Source: Methylobacterium aerolatum (GTDB lineage Bacteria > Pseudomonadota > Alphaproteobacteria > Rhizobiales > Beijerinckiaceae). From it: 64,000 nucleotides of DNA. The notes beneath the pieces are model-generated. The model searched no databases. It worked only from the letters and a program-made list of their open reading frames with translations, and was not told the DNA's origin. Positions 8,970-17,748 of this stretch are shown one piece after another (the stretch's first letter is position 1; the number at the start of each line of letters is the position of its first letter). Where the stretch lies: positions 146,612 to 210,611 of the forward strand of contig NZ_BPQE01000023.1 in NCBI RefSeq assembly GCF_022179085.1. The letters run 5' to 3'. A program made the translations under genes and the position numbers.

Positions 8970-10412
8970 ATGTCCGACCCCATGAACTTCATCGGCGGCG
9001 AGTGGACGCGCTCCTCAGGCGCGGCCACCCTGGACGTGCATGAACCCGCCACCGGCAGGGTCATCGGCGCCATCGTCGACAGCACGCAGCAGGACGTGGA
9101 CCGCGCCGTGGCGGCGGCCCGCGAGGCGTTCGACCACGGCGCCTGGGGCAAGACCTCGGCCCTGGAGCGCAGCCGTCTCCTCCTGCGCCTCGGCACGCTG
9201 ATCGAGCGCGACGCCGCCCGCCTCGCGGAGATCGAGGCCCGCGACACGGGCAAGCCCGCGAGTGTGGCCAGGGCGGACATCGTGGCGCTCGCCCGCTACT
9301 TCGAGTTCTACGGGGCCGCCGCCGACAAGCTGCACGGCGAGACCGTGCCCTACCTGAACGGCTACTTCGTCACCGTCACGCCGGAGCCCCACGGCGTGAC
9401 AGGCCACATCCTGCCCTGGAACTACCCGGCACAGATGTTCGGCCGGACGCTGGCCCCGGCGCTGGCCGTCGGGAACGCCACCGTGCTGAAGCCCGCCGAG
9501 GATGCCTGCGCCACGGCCCTGGCCCTGGCTGACCTCGTGGGCGAGGCGGGATTTCCCGCAGGCTCGGTCAACATCGTCACGGGCTCGGGCGCGGGGGCGG
9601 GGGCCATGCTCGCCGCCCATCACGGGGTCGATTTCGTGTCCTTCACCGGCTCGCCCGAGGTGGGCCAGATCATCCAGAAGCTCTGCGCCGATCACTTCAT
9701 CACCTGCACCCTCGAACTCGGGGGCAAGTCCCCGCAGATCGTCTTCGCCGACGCGGACCTCGACGCCGCGATCCCGGTGATCGTGAAGGCCATCACGCAG
9801 AACAGCGGCCAGACCTGTTCGGCCGGGAGCCGCATCCTGATCGAGCGCAGCGCCTACGACACGGTGGTGGAGCGTTTGAAGGCCGCCTTCGCGGCCGTGC
9901 GGGTCGGGCCGCCGGAGGCGGATGTGGAGTGCGGGCCGATCATCACGGCCAAGCAGCAGCGGCGCGTCGAGGGCTTCATCGCGCAGGCGAAGGCCGACGG
10001 CATCCCGGTGCTCGCCCAGGGCACCATCGCGCCCGAGGCGCCGGAGGGCGGCTACTACGTGGCGCCGACCCTGTTCGGCCCGACGCCCCGGGACAACGTC
10101 ATTGCCCGCGAGGAGGTCTTCGGCCCCGTCCTCGTCGCCATGCCCTTCGAGGACGAGGAGGATGCGGTGGCGCTTGCCAACGGCACGGAGTACGGCCTCG
10201 TCGCCGCCGTCTGGACCCGCGACGGCGGACGGCAGATGCGCCTCGCCAAGCGTGTGCGCACCGGCCAGATGTTCGTGAACTGCTACGGCGCTGGGGCCGG
10301 CATCGAATTGCCCTTCGGCGGATCGGGCAAGAGCGGCCACGGTCGCGAGAAGGGGTTTGCCGCCCTGCACGACTTCAGCAAGACAAAGACGACCGTGTTC
10401 AACCACGGTTAG
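8970..10412 (+). CDS. NAD(P)-dependent aldehyde dehydrogenase
   Basis: A 480-residue class of the ALDH superfamily that oxidises aldehydes to acids. Rossmann-type cofactor motif FTGSPEVG, catalytic Glu249 in LELGGKSP and nucleophile Cys283 in SGQTCSAGSR are all present with the canonical 34-residue spacing. The C-terminus (FGGSGKSGHGREKGFAALHDFSKTKTT) is typical of betaine-aldehyde/medium-chain aldehyde dehydrogenases. The start at 8970 (MSDPMNFIGGEW) was chosen because the family begins near NFIGGEW; an ATG four codons earlier is possible. A SDR gene follows 251 bp downstream, separated by a repeat element. The exact substrate cannot be read. Confidence 0.92.
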   Translation: MSDPMNFIGGEWTRSSGAATLDVHEPATGRVIGAIVDSTQQDVDRAVAAAREAFDHGAWGKTSALERSRLLLRLGTLIERDAARLAEIEARDTGKPASVARADIVALARYFEFYGAAADKLHGETVPYLNGYFVTVTPEPHGVTGHILPWNYPAQMFGRTLAPALAVGNATVLKPAEDACATALALADLVGEAGFPAGSVNIVTGSGAGAGAMLAAHHGVDFVSFTGSPEVGQIIQKLCADHFITCTLELGGKSPQIVFADADLDAAIPVIVKAITQNSGQTCSAGSRILIERSAYDTVVERLKAAFAAVRVGPPEADVECGPIITAKQQRRVEGFIAQAKADGIPVLAQGTIAPEAPEGGYYVAPTLFGPTPRDNVIAREEVFGPVLVAMPFEDEEDAVALANGTEYGLVAAVWTRDGGRQMRLAKRVRTGQMFVNCYGAGAGIELPFGGSGKSGHGREKGFAALHDFSKTKTTVFNHG

Positions 10413-10448
10413 AGCGTTTTCGGGAATACCTGGATCGTATGCCGCCCT

Positions 10449-10540
10449 GTCTCTGCAAGCGTCAGCGAAGCAATTCAGGGTAGCGGGACCCAACCGAACG
10501 TGGCGGATTCGTCAATGTCTTCGCTATGCCCGCAGAGACG
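10449..10540. repeat. dispersed ~90-bp inverted repeat, copy 1
   Basis: Left arm GTCTCTGC...AGCGAAG matches the right arm CTTCGCT...GCAGAGAC in inverse orientation with a few mismatches. It lies in the gap between the ALDH and SDR genes. It shares the AGCGAAGCAAT core with the other copies listed here. Confidence 0.6.
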
Positions 10541-10663
10541 ATCAAGCAGGCACCCCGGATCGGACCGAAAGCGGTGAGATCATTCTCCGCCGAACTGCAG
10601 GCCGGTTCGGCGTCAGACCATGCGGTAAAAAATAATCCGATCATCGAAGACAGGGAGGATACG

Positions 10664-11410
10664 ATGAAGCTTCAGGGCAAGGTCGCCATCGTGACCGGCG
10701 CGGCGAGCGGTTTCGGCGAGGCCACCGCCCGCCTCTACGCGGAGAATGGCGCCAGGGTCGCCATCGCCGATCTTGCGGCGGAGAAGGCGGAGGCCGTGGC
10801 CCGGTCGATCGGCGAGGACAAGGCCATCGCGGTGCGGACCGACGTGTCCTCCCGCGCCGACATCGACCGCCTGCTGGAGGAGACGACCCGCCGGTTCGGC
10901 ACGCCGGACATCATCGTCAACAATGCCGGCTACACCCACCGGAACCGGCCGTTGCTGGAGGTCGACGAAGCAACCTTCGACCGTTTGTTCTCCGTCAACG
11001 TGAAGTCGATCTACCACATGGTCCAGGCCGCCGCCCCGGCGATGCGCGACCATGGCGGCGGCGTGATTCTCAATGTCGGCTCGACGGCGGGGATCCGGCC
11101 CCGGCCCGGCCTGACCTTCTACAACGCGTCGAAGGGGGCGGTGAACCTGATGTCGAAGTCCCTCGCCGTCGAACTCGCGCCCTGGAAGATCCGCGTCAAC
11201 GCGATCTGCCCGGTGATGGGCGTGACCGGGATGCTGGAGGACTTCATGGGCATGCCGGATACGCCGGAGAACCGGGCCAGGTTCATCGCCACGATTCCCC
11301 TCGGGCGCCTGAGCGAGGGCCGCGATGTGGCGGAAGCCGCCCTCTACCTCGCCTCATCCGACTTCATCACCGGCGTGGAACTGCCGGTGGATGGCGGCCG
11401 GACGGTCTGA
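10664..11410 (+). CDS. short-chain dehydrogenase/reductase, NAD(P)-dependent
   Basis: A 248-residue classical SDR. The cofactor motif is TGAASGFG (residues 11-18), NNAG follows in IVNNAGYTH, and the catalytic Ser140, Tyr153 and Lys157 are in GSTAG and YNASKG. The C-terminal ITGVELPVDGGRTV is standard. The ATG at 10664 is preceded by GGGAGG at proper spacing; the longer upstream frame passes through the repeat element and is unlikely to be coding. It lies downstream of the aldehyde dehydrogenase and converges with a GST gene (54-bp gap). FabG-like sequence, but away from fatty-acid genes; an alcohol or hydroxy-acid dehydrogenase role in the local catabolic patch is an inference. Confidence 0.92.
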   Translation: MKLQGKVAIVTGAASGFGEATARLYAENGARVAIADLAAEKAEAVARSIGEDKAIAVRTDVSSRADIDRLLEETTRRFGTPDIIVNNAGYTHRNRPLLEVDEATFDRLFSVNVKSIYHMVQAAAPAMRDHGGGVILNVGSTAGIRPRPGLTFYNASKGAVNLMSKSLAVELAPWKIRVNAICPVMGVTGMLEDFMGMPDTPENRARFIATIPLGRLSEGRDVAEAALYLASSDFITGVELPVDGGRTV

Positions 11411-11464
11411 CAGCGCGGGCCTCGCCCTCTCCTTCAGACGGAGGGAGACGGCGCACGCACCCCC

Positions 11465-12046
11465 TCAGGCGGTCGGTGCCGTCTCGCGCACCGAGCGACG
11501 CTGGCCCTCGGCGTCGCGGCGCGCGGCGATCTTCGGCGCGAGGTTTCCCCAATCGCGGTCGGGGAAGCGCAGCTGCAGGTAGTCGAGGGCCGTGATCGTT
11601 GCCATGGGCGCAATGTCGAACGGCCCGTCTGCCGGCAGGGTCGCATCGACCCGTCTCAGCCCGTCGTGCAGGGTCCGGAACCGCTTGGAGCCGACCAGCC
11701 CGGTGTCGAAGTCCGGCGAGACCTTGCGGCCGATGACGATCGCCACCGCCGCGTCGAACACGCCGACGGCGATGCCCGCGCAGGCCAGCGCGGCTCCGGT
11801 CAGCACCGGCGGTGTCGGGCGGATCGCATCGAGATGGTGCAGGATGAGCAGCGCCTCCGTCAGGCGCGCTCCGTCGTCGGTGACGAGGGTGGGCACGCGG
11901 CCCGCCGGGTTGGCGTCGAAGAAAGCCGGATCGTCGCCCCAGGCATCGACGGAGACGGTCTCGACATCTCCGTCGAGCCCCTTCTCGATCAGGGCCATGC
12001 GGACGATGCGGACGAAGGGGGAGGTCGGATTGGCGTAGAGCTTCAT
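11465..12046 (-). CDS. glutathione S-transferase family protein
   Basis: A 193-residue protein with an N-terminal thioredoxin-like GST domain: MKLYANPTSPFVRIVRMAL, with Ser/Thr in the position of the glutathione-activating residue, and NPAGRVPTLVTDDGARLTEALLIL holding the cis-Pro and the glutathione-binding region. The C-terminal helical domain (residues about 85-185) is short. It is the second gene of a minus-strand pair: the binding-protein gene ends at 12061, 14 bp upstream of its start, so the two are probably co-transcribed. Substrate unknown; detoxification or an isomerase role in the neighbouring pathway is possible. Confidence 0.85.
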   Translation of the reverse strand: MKLYANPTSPFVRIVRMALIEKGLDGDVETVSVDAWGDDPAFFDANPAGRVPTLVTDDGARLTEALLILHHLDAIRPTPPVLTGAALACAGIAVGVFDAAVAIVIGRKVSPDFDTGLVGSKRFRTLHDGLRRVDATLPADGPFDIAPMATITALDYLQLRFPDRDWGNLAPKIAARRDAEGQRRSVRETAPTA

Positions 12047-12060
12047 CGCGCGCGCTCCGG

Positions 12061-13266
12061 TCAGCCGGTGGTGAGGGGGCAGCCGCTCTTGTCGGCGGGG
12101 AGGAACAGGCTGTCTCCGGGAATCGTCTCGATCACGCGGTAGAGGTCCGCCTTGTCCTTCGAGTCCTTGGGGCTCTTCACCTCCACGAGGATCATGTCCA
12201 TCACCACACGGCCGTTCGCCTGGATGCGCGGATGCCCGTAGAAGCCGGTGGTGATGGGCAGTTCCTTCATCGCCTTGTCCACCGCCGCCGCGTCGTCGGT
12301 GCCCGCCTTCTGCACCGCCTGCAGGTAATGCGTGGTCGAGGCGTAGGCGGCGGCGTGGCCCATGGTCGGGACGACGTTGCCGTTGCGCGCCATCAATCGC
12401 TTGGCCCAGGCCCGGCTGGCATCGTTGGCATCCAAGTAGAAGTTAAGGGCGAAGCGGATGCCCTGGGCGACGTCGAGGCCCAGCGCCACGGTGTTGTTGG
12501 TGAAGACCAGCATCGCGACGAGCTTCGAGGTGATGCCGAATTCCCTGGCCTGCTTGATCGTGTTGACGAGGTCCGGCCCGGCATTGGCCAGCCCGATCAC
12601 GTCCGCGCCGGACGCCTGCGCCTGGAGGAGCTGCGAGGACAGGTCGGTCGCGCCAAGGGGATGCTTGATCTCGCCGAGCACCGTGCCGCCCGCGGCCTTG
12701 ACCGCCTTCGTCGCCTCCGCCGCGAGGCCGGTGCCGAACACGTAATCGGCGGTGATGAAGTACCAGCTCTTGCCGCCGCCCTGGACCACCGCGCCCGTCA
12801 CCGCCTTGGCGAACTCACCGGTGGAGGGGACCCACTGCGTACCGTAGGGGGAACAGCCGGGACCGGAGAATTGCGAGGCGTAGCCGCCCGTCACCATCGT
12901 CGTGATCTTGCGATCCTTGGCATAGGCCTGGACCGCCAGCCCCACCGAACTCGCACCGCCGAGCACCAGAGCCGAGACGTGGCTCTGATCCACGAGCTGG
13001 CGGGCGAGCCCGGAGCCGATATCGGGCTTGTTCTGGTGATCGACGCTGAGCACCTCGATCGGGCGGCCCAGCACGGTCCCGCCGAAGTCCTCGACGGCCA
13101 TCTTCGTGGCGAGCACCATATTGGGGCCGCCATTGCCCGAATACATGCCGGACAAGTCCTCCACCACGCCGATCCGCAGCGGTTCCGCCGCCGAGGCAGC
13201 TCCGGCATGGGCTACGGCGAGAAGGCCGGCGATCGCGCGGCGTCGCGTCCAGAGGGGGCGGGGCAT
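12061..13266 (-). CDS. ABC transporter substrate-binding protein, Liv/periplasmic binding type 1
   Basis: A 401-residue exported binding protein. The N-terminus MPRPLWTRRRAIAGLLAVAHAG contains an RR pair and hydrophobic stretch (signal peptide, possibly Tat) ending near ASAAE. The mature part (RIGVVEDLSGMYSGNGGPNMVLATKMAVEDFGG) belongs to the Peripla_BP_6/LivK family, which binds branched amino acids, amides and many other small molecules. The ATG at 13266 has AAGGA upstream; a longer frame exists but lacks a signal peptide start. It is an orphan: no LivH/M/G/F permease or ATPase is in the window. A divergently transcribed iron alcohol dehydrogenase gene shares its upstream region, suggesting related regulation. 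Confidence 0.9.
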   Translation of the reverse strand: MPRPLWTRRRAIAGLLAVAHAGAASAAEPLRIGVVEDLSGMYSGNGGPNMVLATKMAVEDFGGTVLGRPIEVLSVDHQNKPDIGSGLARQLVDQSHVSALVLGGASSVGLAVQAYAKDRKITTMVTGGYASQFSGPGCSPYGTQWVPSTGEFAKAVTGAVVQGGGKSWYFITADYVFGTGLAAEATKAVKAAGGTVLGEIKHPLGATDLSSQLLQAQASGADVIGLANAGPDLVNTIKQAREFGITSKLVAMLVFTNNTVALGLDVAQGIRFALNFYLDANDASRAWAKRLMARNGNVVPTMGHAAAYASTTHYLQAVQKAGTDDAAAVDKAMKELPITTGFYGHPRIQANGRVVMDMILVEVKSPKDSKDKADLYRVIETIPGDSLFLPADKSGCPLTTG

Positions 13267-13590
13267 CGGCGTTTCCTTCGTGTGGCATCCCTTTCCGAGG
13301 CCCACCGGGCGCGGCGCGATGCCTGTGGTTCCGGCGATAGATGCGGCCGCCGTAATGATCGTCAAATATCGAACGCGTCTATTTTCTATAGCCTCCGCCG
13401 CAAGCGGCGCGTTTCAAGGCTTCGCGGCTGAAACCGGCCCGCCTGCGGCGTCGAGGACCGATTCGGCCTTGTCACGCTATTGGACAGGGCGCCCGCCTGC
13501 GCCACCTTGCCGGAGCCGCCAGCCGCCGGCTCCGCGAAGGCACGAGGCGGCCTCCGCTGCGGCGGAGTCGTGGCCTGGGGAGACCTTCGC
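13267..13590. other. 324-bp divergent intergenic region
   Basis: This gap separates the binding-protein gene (minus) from the iron alcohol dehydrogenase gene (plus). I see no gene. An AT-richer stretch lies at about 13352-13392. Over its left part is a candidate minus-strand promoter listed separately. The part from about 13400 to 13590 is GC-rich and without an obvious signal. Confidence 0.6.
13336..13365 (-). promoter_or_regulatory. candidate sigma-70 promoter for the binding-protein/GST pair
   Basis: On the minus strand TTGACG (13365-13360) and TCTATC (13341-13336) are separated by 18 bp, about 70 bp before the start codon. The -35 is near consensus and the -10 is weak. Confidence 0.35.
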
Positions 13591-14796
13591 ATGATCACCA
13601 GCTTCTACATGCCGACGCGGATCGTCGCCGGCCAGGGCGCCCTCGGGACGATCGGGACCCTGGCCCGCGACCTCAAGATGACGCGGGTCCTCGTGGTCTC
13701 GGATCCGGTGATCTCGGCGCAGGGCTTCCATTCCGAGGCGCTGGCCGCGCTCTCCGAAGCCGGGCTCGCGGTCTCGAGGTTCGACGGGTGCGGGATCGAC
13801 GCCCGCTGCTCGCATATCGACGAGCAGGGCGAGCGGGTTCGCCGGGAGGAACTCGACGGGGTGATCTGCATCGGCGGCGGCTCGGTGATGTGTACCGGCA
13901 AGGGCATCGCCATCGTCGCCACGAACCGGAAACCGATGCGAGACTGCACGGGCGTCGGCCAGTTCGACACGAAGGCCCTGCCGATGATCATGGTGCCGAC
14001 CACCGCCGGCTCGGGCTCGGAAGTGTCGCAATGGACCATCGTGAAGGACGAGGAGCGGCACCTCAAGCTCCTCGGCGGCGGCCCCCTGAGTTTCCCCGAC
14101 GCGACCCTCCTCGATCCCGCGACGCTGCGCTCGCTGCCGATGCACGTGGCGGCGCTGCCGGCGGTGGATGCGCTCACCCATGGGGTCGAAGCCTATCTCA
14201 GCGGCATCGCCTCGCCGCTGACCGATGCCGTGGCGCTGGCCGCGGTCCGGCATCAGCACGCCTCCCTGCGCGCCTCCATCAACGCGGATGACGACCGGGC
14301 GCGCGAGGAGAACCTTATGGCCTCGTGCATGGCGAACGTCGCCTGCGGCAATGCCCGCCTCGGCCACGCCCACGCCCTGTCCCTGCCCCTCGAAGGTCAC
14401 CTCGACCTGCCGCACCCCTACGGCGTCGGCGTGCTGCTGCCGCACACGATGGCGTTCAACCTCGCGGTGCTGCCGGCCAAGGTGAAGCCGCTGGCCGAAG
14501 CCCTCGACGTGGAGACGGTGGGCCTGACGCGCGCGGAGATGATCGAGGCCAGCGCCGAGGCGATCCGCGCCCTCTACGCCGATATCGGCTTTCCCGAAAT
14601 GTTCACCCCCGAACAGCTTCCGCGCGACCGGGTGCGCGAGATGGCGACGCGGGCCGTGCCCGGCCTCTACGCGGGCATCGCGGCGGCGAGTTACGACCCC
14701 TCGACCGCCACAGACCACACCGTCATCGCCTGCCCCTCCGCCAGGAGGATGACCGTGCGGCAAGCGGAGGAGATCTTCGAGCGGTGCCTCGGCTGA
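13591..14796 (+). CDS. iron-containing alcohol dehydrogenase
   Basis: A 401-residue group III (Fe-ADH) NAD(P)-dependent alcohol dehydrogenase. Visible features: the nucleotide-binding ICIGGGSVMCTGKGIA, VPTTAGSGSEVS, and the metal-binding region DALTHGVEAYLS followed by GHAHALSLPLEGHLDLPHPYGVGVLLPHTMAFN with clustered histidines. It ends with ASYDPSTATDHTVIACPS. The ATG at 13591 is preceded by GGGGAGA; the frame extends upstream without family similarity. Substrate is not readable; relatives include lactaldehyde reductase and methanol/propanediol dehydrogenases. Divergent from the binding protein and convergent with the hydrolase gene (19-bp gap). Confidence 0.92.
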   Translation: MITSFYMPTRIVAGQGALGTIGTLARDLKMTRVLVVSDPVISAQGFHSEALAALSEAGLAVSRFDGCGIDARCSHIDEQGERVRREELDGVICIGGGSVMCTGKGIAIVATNRKPMRDCTGVGQFDTKALPMIMVPTTAGSGSEVSQWTIVKDEERHLKLLGGGPLSFPDATLLDPATLRSLPMHVAALPAVDALTHGVEAYLSGIASPLTDAVALAAVRHQHASLRASINADDDRAREENLMASCMANVACGNARLGHAHALSLPLEGHLDLPHPYGVGVLLPHTMAFNLAVLPAKVKPLAEALDVETVGLTRAEMIEASAEAIRALYADIGFPEMFTPEQLPRDRVREMATRAVPGLYAGIAAASYDPSTATDHTVIACPSARRMTVRQAEEIFERCLG

Positions 14797-14815
14797 CCCG
14801 AGTGTGAGCCCGGCC

Positions 14816-15964
14816 TCAGGCCCGCCCCAGCGCCTCGAGCAGGAGATCGATCACCGCCTGCGGCCTCTCCTGCTGGATCCAGTGCCCGGCGCCTTCGATG
14901 AAGTGGCAGCCGAGGAGATGGACGCAGGCCGGATCGTGCATCCGCTCCAGGGCGCCGGGCACTTGGTAGGGACCCCAGTCGCTGGCGCCCGAGATGAACA
15001 GGAGCGGCGTTTCGAGACGCCTCCCGGCGAAGCGCGCGAAATCGCGGGTGGTGCTGCCGTCCATGCGGCAGCGGTAGCCGTGCAGGGGGCCCTGGAAGCC
15101 GGAACGCGTGTATTCGGCGACGTAGACCGACAGTTCTTCATCGGTCAGCCATCCGCAGCCGACGCCGCCGTCTGCGGGCATCTCCGGCGCCACGGTTTCG
15201 GGCATCGTCCGGCCGCGATCCATCACGTAGTAGGTCGGGAGCCCGGCGAGGGCCTCGGCTGTCCATCCTGCGAGCGTGCCGGGATGGTTGCCCGGCCAAT
15301 CCGCGCTCTTCTGGTGGAAGTAGGCGCGCAGGAACGCTCCGAGACCCCGCGGACTGCGCTCCATGTCGGCGGCGGCGGCCGGGGTGGCGTAGTAGCGGTG
15401 GTAGTGTTCGCGCGGTCTCGGCAGGGCGGCGAGCGCCGCATGGATCGGATCGTCCTCGGGCGCGACGATGCCCCTGGCGAGGGACTCGAGCGTCGGCGGA
15501 CCGATGAAGGGCGCGCTCATCAGCGTGACCATCCCGAACAGGTCCGGGCGGGCGAGGGCGGCGTAGGAGCAGACCCAGGCGCCGTAATCGTGCCCGACGA
15601 GGGCCGCGACCTGGGTCCGCCCCAGGGCGCTCATCAGGCTCATCACATCGGGCAGGTGGTTGTGCAGGCGGTAGGGCGCGAGGTCATCGCCGTAGGCGAC
15701 CGGCTCGCTCAGCGTGCGCCCATATCCGCGCAGGTCGGGGGCGACCACATGGTAGCCGGCCACCGCGAGGGCGGGCATGATCTTCCGCCACGAATAGGCG
15801 ATCTCGGGGAAGCCGTGCACCAGCAGGATCAGGGGGCGGCCGGGCTCCTCGTGGCCCGCCTCCAGCATGTGCATCCGCAGCCCGTTCACATCCTGGATGA
15901 AACGCGCACGCACGCCAGCGGGAAGCAAACCCGGATCGAGCGGTGCCAGAACGGTTTCGACCAT
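14816..15964 (-). CDS. alpha/beta hydrolase, epoxide hydrolase-like
   Basis: A 382-residue alpha/beta-fold hydrolase. It has the HGFP oxyanion motif (residues 50-53), an aspartate nucleophile in GHDYGAW (Asp126) and the catalytic histidine in GAGHW (His361). An Asp nucleophile plus HGxP is the signature of epoxide hydrolases and fluoroacetate/haloalkane dehalogenases rather than esterases. A long cap region (residues about 160-290) separates core halves. No signal peptide, so cytoplasmic. It ends 19 bp from the convergent alcohol dehydrogenase gene. Epoxide hydrolysis to a diol would fit alcohol and aldehyde dehydrogenases next door, but this is an inference. Confidence 0.88.
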   Translation of the reverse strand: MVETVLAPLDPGLLPAGVRARFIQDVNGLRMHMLEAGHEEPGRPLILLVHGFPEIAYSWRKIMPALAVAGYHVVAPDLRGYGRTLSEPVAYGDDLAPYRLHNHLPDVMSLMSALGRTQVAALVGHDYGAWVCSYAALARPDLFGMVTLMSAPFIGPPTLESLARGIVAPEDDPIHAALAALPRPREHYHRYYATPAAAADMERSPRGLGAFLRAYFHQKSADWPGNHPGTLAGWTAEALAGLPTYYVMDRGRTMPETVAPEMPADGGVGCGWLTDEELSVYVAEYTRSGFQGPLHGYRCRMDGSTTRDFARFAGRRLETPLLFISGASDWGPYQVPGALERMHDPACVHLLGCHFIEGAGHWIQQERPQAVIDLLLEALGRA

Positions 15965-16146
15965 GGTCTGGGGCTCCGCTCCGGCACGTCGATCGCGGCG
16001 GCGAGCTTACACCGGACGGCGCGTGGCCGCTCGGGAATAAAGTCGTTCACCGATCCGTGGGGGGCAATGTCCGCGCGTCGCCCGCGCGCTATCTGCCTCG
16101 CTGCCCCAAGCAGGGGTGAAGAAGAATCTAGTCAAGGAAGCGCTCG

Positions 16147-16620
16147 ATGCTGAAGACACTCGTGCCCGCCGCGGCCCTCGCCGCCCTGATCGCCACGCCG
16201 GCCCTGGCTCTGGAGGTGACGAAGACGGCGACGGTGGCGGCTTCGCCGGACAAGGTCTGGAAGACCATCGGCGGGTTCTGCGGCATCGGCGACTGGCATC
16301 CCGTGATCGAGAAGTGCGAGCTGTCGAAGAAGGGTGGCAAGGAAGAGCGCACCCTGTCCCTGAGGGGCGGCGGGACCATCGTGGAGCAGGAGCAATCCCG
16401 CGACGACAAGAAGATGGACTACACCTACACCATCCTCTCGGGTCCGCTGCCGGTGCAGGACTACAAGTCGACCATCATGGTCGAGAAGGACGGGAGCGGC
16501 TCCAAGGTGACCTGGACCGGCTCCTTCAAGGCCAAGGGCGCGCCGGACGACAAGGCCAAGGAAGCCATCGCGGGCGTCTACGAGGCGGGCCTCAAGGGCA
16601 TCGCCGACAAGGCCAAGTAA
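16147..16620 (+). CDS. periplasmic SRPBCC family protein, MxaD-like
   Basis: A 157-residue protein with a signal peptide (MLKTLVPAAALAALIATPALA) and a single SRPBCC/polyketide-cyclase fold: VTKTATVAASPDKVWKTIGGFCGIGDWHPVIEKCEL, then ERTLSLRGGGTIVEQEQS. Secreted SRPBCC proteins of this size include MxaD, an accessory protein of methanol oxidation in methylotrophs, so the same group is likely; no mxa or xox genes are nearby, so a role in methanol oxidation is not shown. The ATG at 16147 follows AAGGAAG. It is monocistronic: divergent from the hydrolase upstream and followed by a 365-bp non-coding gap. Confidence 0.8.
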   Translation: MLKTLVPAAALAALIATPALALEVTKTATVAASPDKVWKTIGGFCGIGDWHPVIEKCELSKKGGKEERTLSLRGGGTIVEQEQSRDDKKMDYTYTILSGPLPVQDYKSTIMVEKDGSGSKVTWTGSFKAKGAPDDKAKEAIAGVYEAGLKGIADKAK

Positions 16621-16985
16621 GCCCGCCGGGTGCCGAACGGCCGGGGGCCTGCCCCGACGTCGCGCATCCCTGGATCGCTCCGCTTCATGCGCAAGGACGC
16701 TGTCGCGGAGCGATCCGAACGATGTTTAAGAGGCCGGTTCGCACTCCGTGTCGTCGTCGCGTGGGAATGCGGAGCCATCCGGCAGCACGACATCCCGAAG
16801 GGTTTCGCTTCAACGCCTTCCTGCGCCCGCACCGACGGGGAACCACAAGGCGCCGGAACTGCCGTCACGGAGGACCGGGTATCCGCCGAAATCCGTCGGC
16901 CGTCGCGGGGGCGATGAGGGGCGTCCGGTCGCCGATCCTACGGCTTACACCGAAGGGCTCTTCCAACACTCTAAAGCCGGGATGG
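16621..16985. other. 365-bp intergenic region with one repeat copy
   Basis: This gap lies between the SRPBCC gene and tRNA-Gly. I see no convincing gene; short open frames here have no recognisable content and no ribosome binding site. An 11-bp perfect inverted repeat of the dispersed family lies at 16672-16716. The rest holds nothing I can name. Confidence 0.55.
16672..16716. repeat. dispersed inverted repeat, copy 2 (short, diverged)
   Basis: GGATCGCTCCG (16672-16682) and CGGAGCGATCC (16706-16716) are perfect inverted arms 23 bp apart. The arm is a variant of the GGATTGCTTCGC core of the family. It is shorter than the other copies and may be a remnant. Confidence 0.45.
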
Positions 16986-17059
16986 TGGAGCGGGTGAAGG
17001 GAATCGAACCCTCGTATTCAGCTTGGAAGGCTGCTGCTCTACCATTGAGCTACACCCGC
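16986..17059 (-). tRNA. tRNA-Gly (anticodon TCC)
   Basis: On the minus strand a 74-base cloverleaf can be drawn: acceptor GCGGGTG/CACCCGC, D-arm GCTC-AATGGTA-GAGC, anticodon loop CTTCCAA giving TCC, T-arm GAGGG-TTCGATT-CCCTT, and an encoded TCCA 3' end. The anticodon reads GGA/GGG glycine codons. It is solitary, between the SRPBCC gene and aroQ. Confidence 0.95.
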
Positions 17060-17242
17060 GTCGCAGTCGATCTAGCATGATGGTAGCGTCGTGAGAAGAC
17101 GGGTGGTGGACACCCGTTCGGGTGCCTCGCCGGCGGGGTTCGAGCATCCGGTCTCCTGCCCGCCGCAGCCGCCCTCCGCGCAGCGGACTTGAACGGCCGG
17201 CGGGTTTGGCGCACCTCTGCCGGGCGGCCGGAGACAAGGGCG

Positions 17243-17689
17243 ATGAACGACACCGTGCTGGTCCTGAACGGGCCGAACCTCAACCTGCTCGGCCGACGCC
17301 AGCCGGAGATCTACGGCAGCGCCACCCTGGCCGATGTCGAGGAACTCTGCCGGACGACGGCCGCGGAATTCGGTCTTCGCGCGGAGTGTCGGCAGAGCAA
17401 TGCCGAGCATGTCCTGATCGAGGCGATCCACGAGTTCAGGGTCGGGACCGCCGGGATCGTCATCAATGCGGGGGCCTACACCCACACCTCCGTCGCGATC
17501 CTCGATGCCCTCAACACCTGCGAGGTGCCGGTGATCGAGTGCCACATCTCGAACGTGCATCGCCGGGAGGCCTTCCGCCATCACTCCTACATCTCGGCGG
17601 CCGCCACGGCCGTGCTCGCGGGCTTCGGTATCCACGGCTATGCGCTGGCGATCCGCCATCTCGCGCATCTGCGCGCGGGCGAGGGTTGA
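17243..17689 (+). CDS. aroQ: type II 3-dehydroquinate dehydratase
   Basis: A 148-residue class II dehydroquinase, third step of the shikimate pathway, acting as a dodecamer in the cytoplasm. Motifs: [19 protein letters not shown] with catalytic Arg19 and Tyr24, [35 protein letters not shown], and [22 protein letters not shown] with the catalytic His. Length matches the family. The ATG at 17243 follows AAGGG with short spacing. In many alphaproteobacteria aroQ precedes accB-accC; here it is followed by pyrE after 59 bp, in the same direction, and may share a transcript with the pyrimidine genes. Confidence 0.97.
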   Translation: MNDTVLVLNGPNLNLLGRRQPEIYGSATLADVEELCRTTAAEFGLRAECRQSNAEHVLIEAIHEFRVGTAGIVINAGAYTHTSVAILDALNTCEVPVIECHISNVHRREAFRHHSYISAAATAVLAGFGIHGYALAIRHLAHLRAGEG

Positions 17690-17748
17690 CGCCCAGGCTT
17701 GCAGGCCTGAGGAAACCTCACGACGCCCGCCATCGCGAAAGCCGCCGC

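Noticed and set aside
16630-16917. Small plus-strand frames in the gap before tRNA-Gly
   Set aside because: No ribosome binding site, no signal peptide or domain, and they run through a repeat copy.
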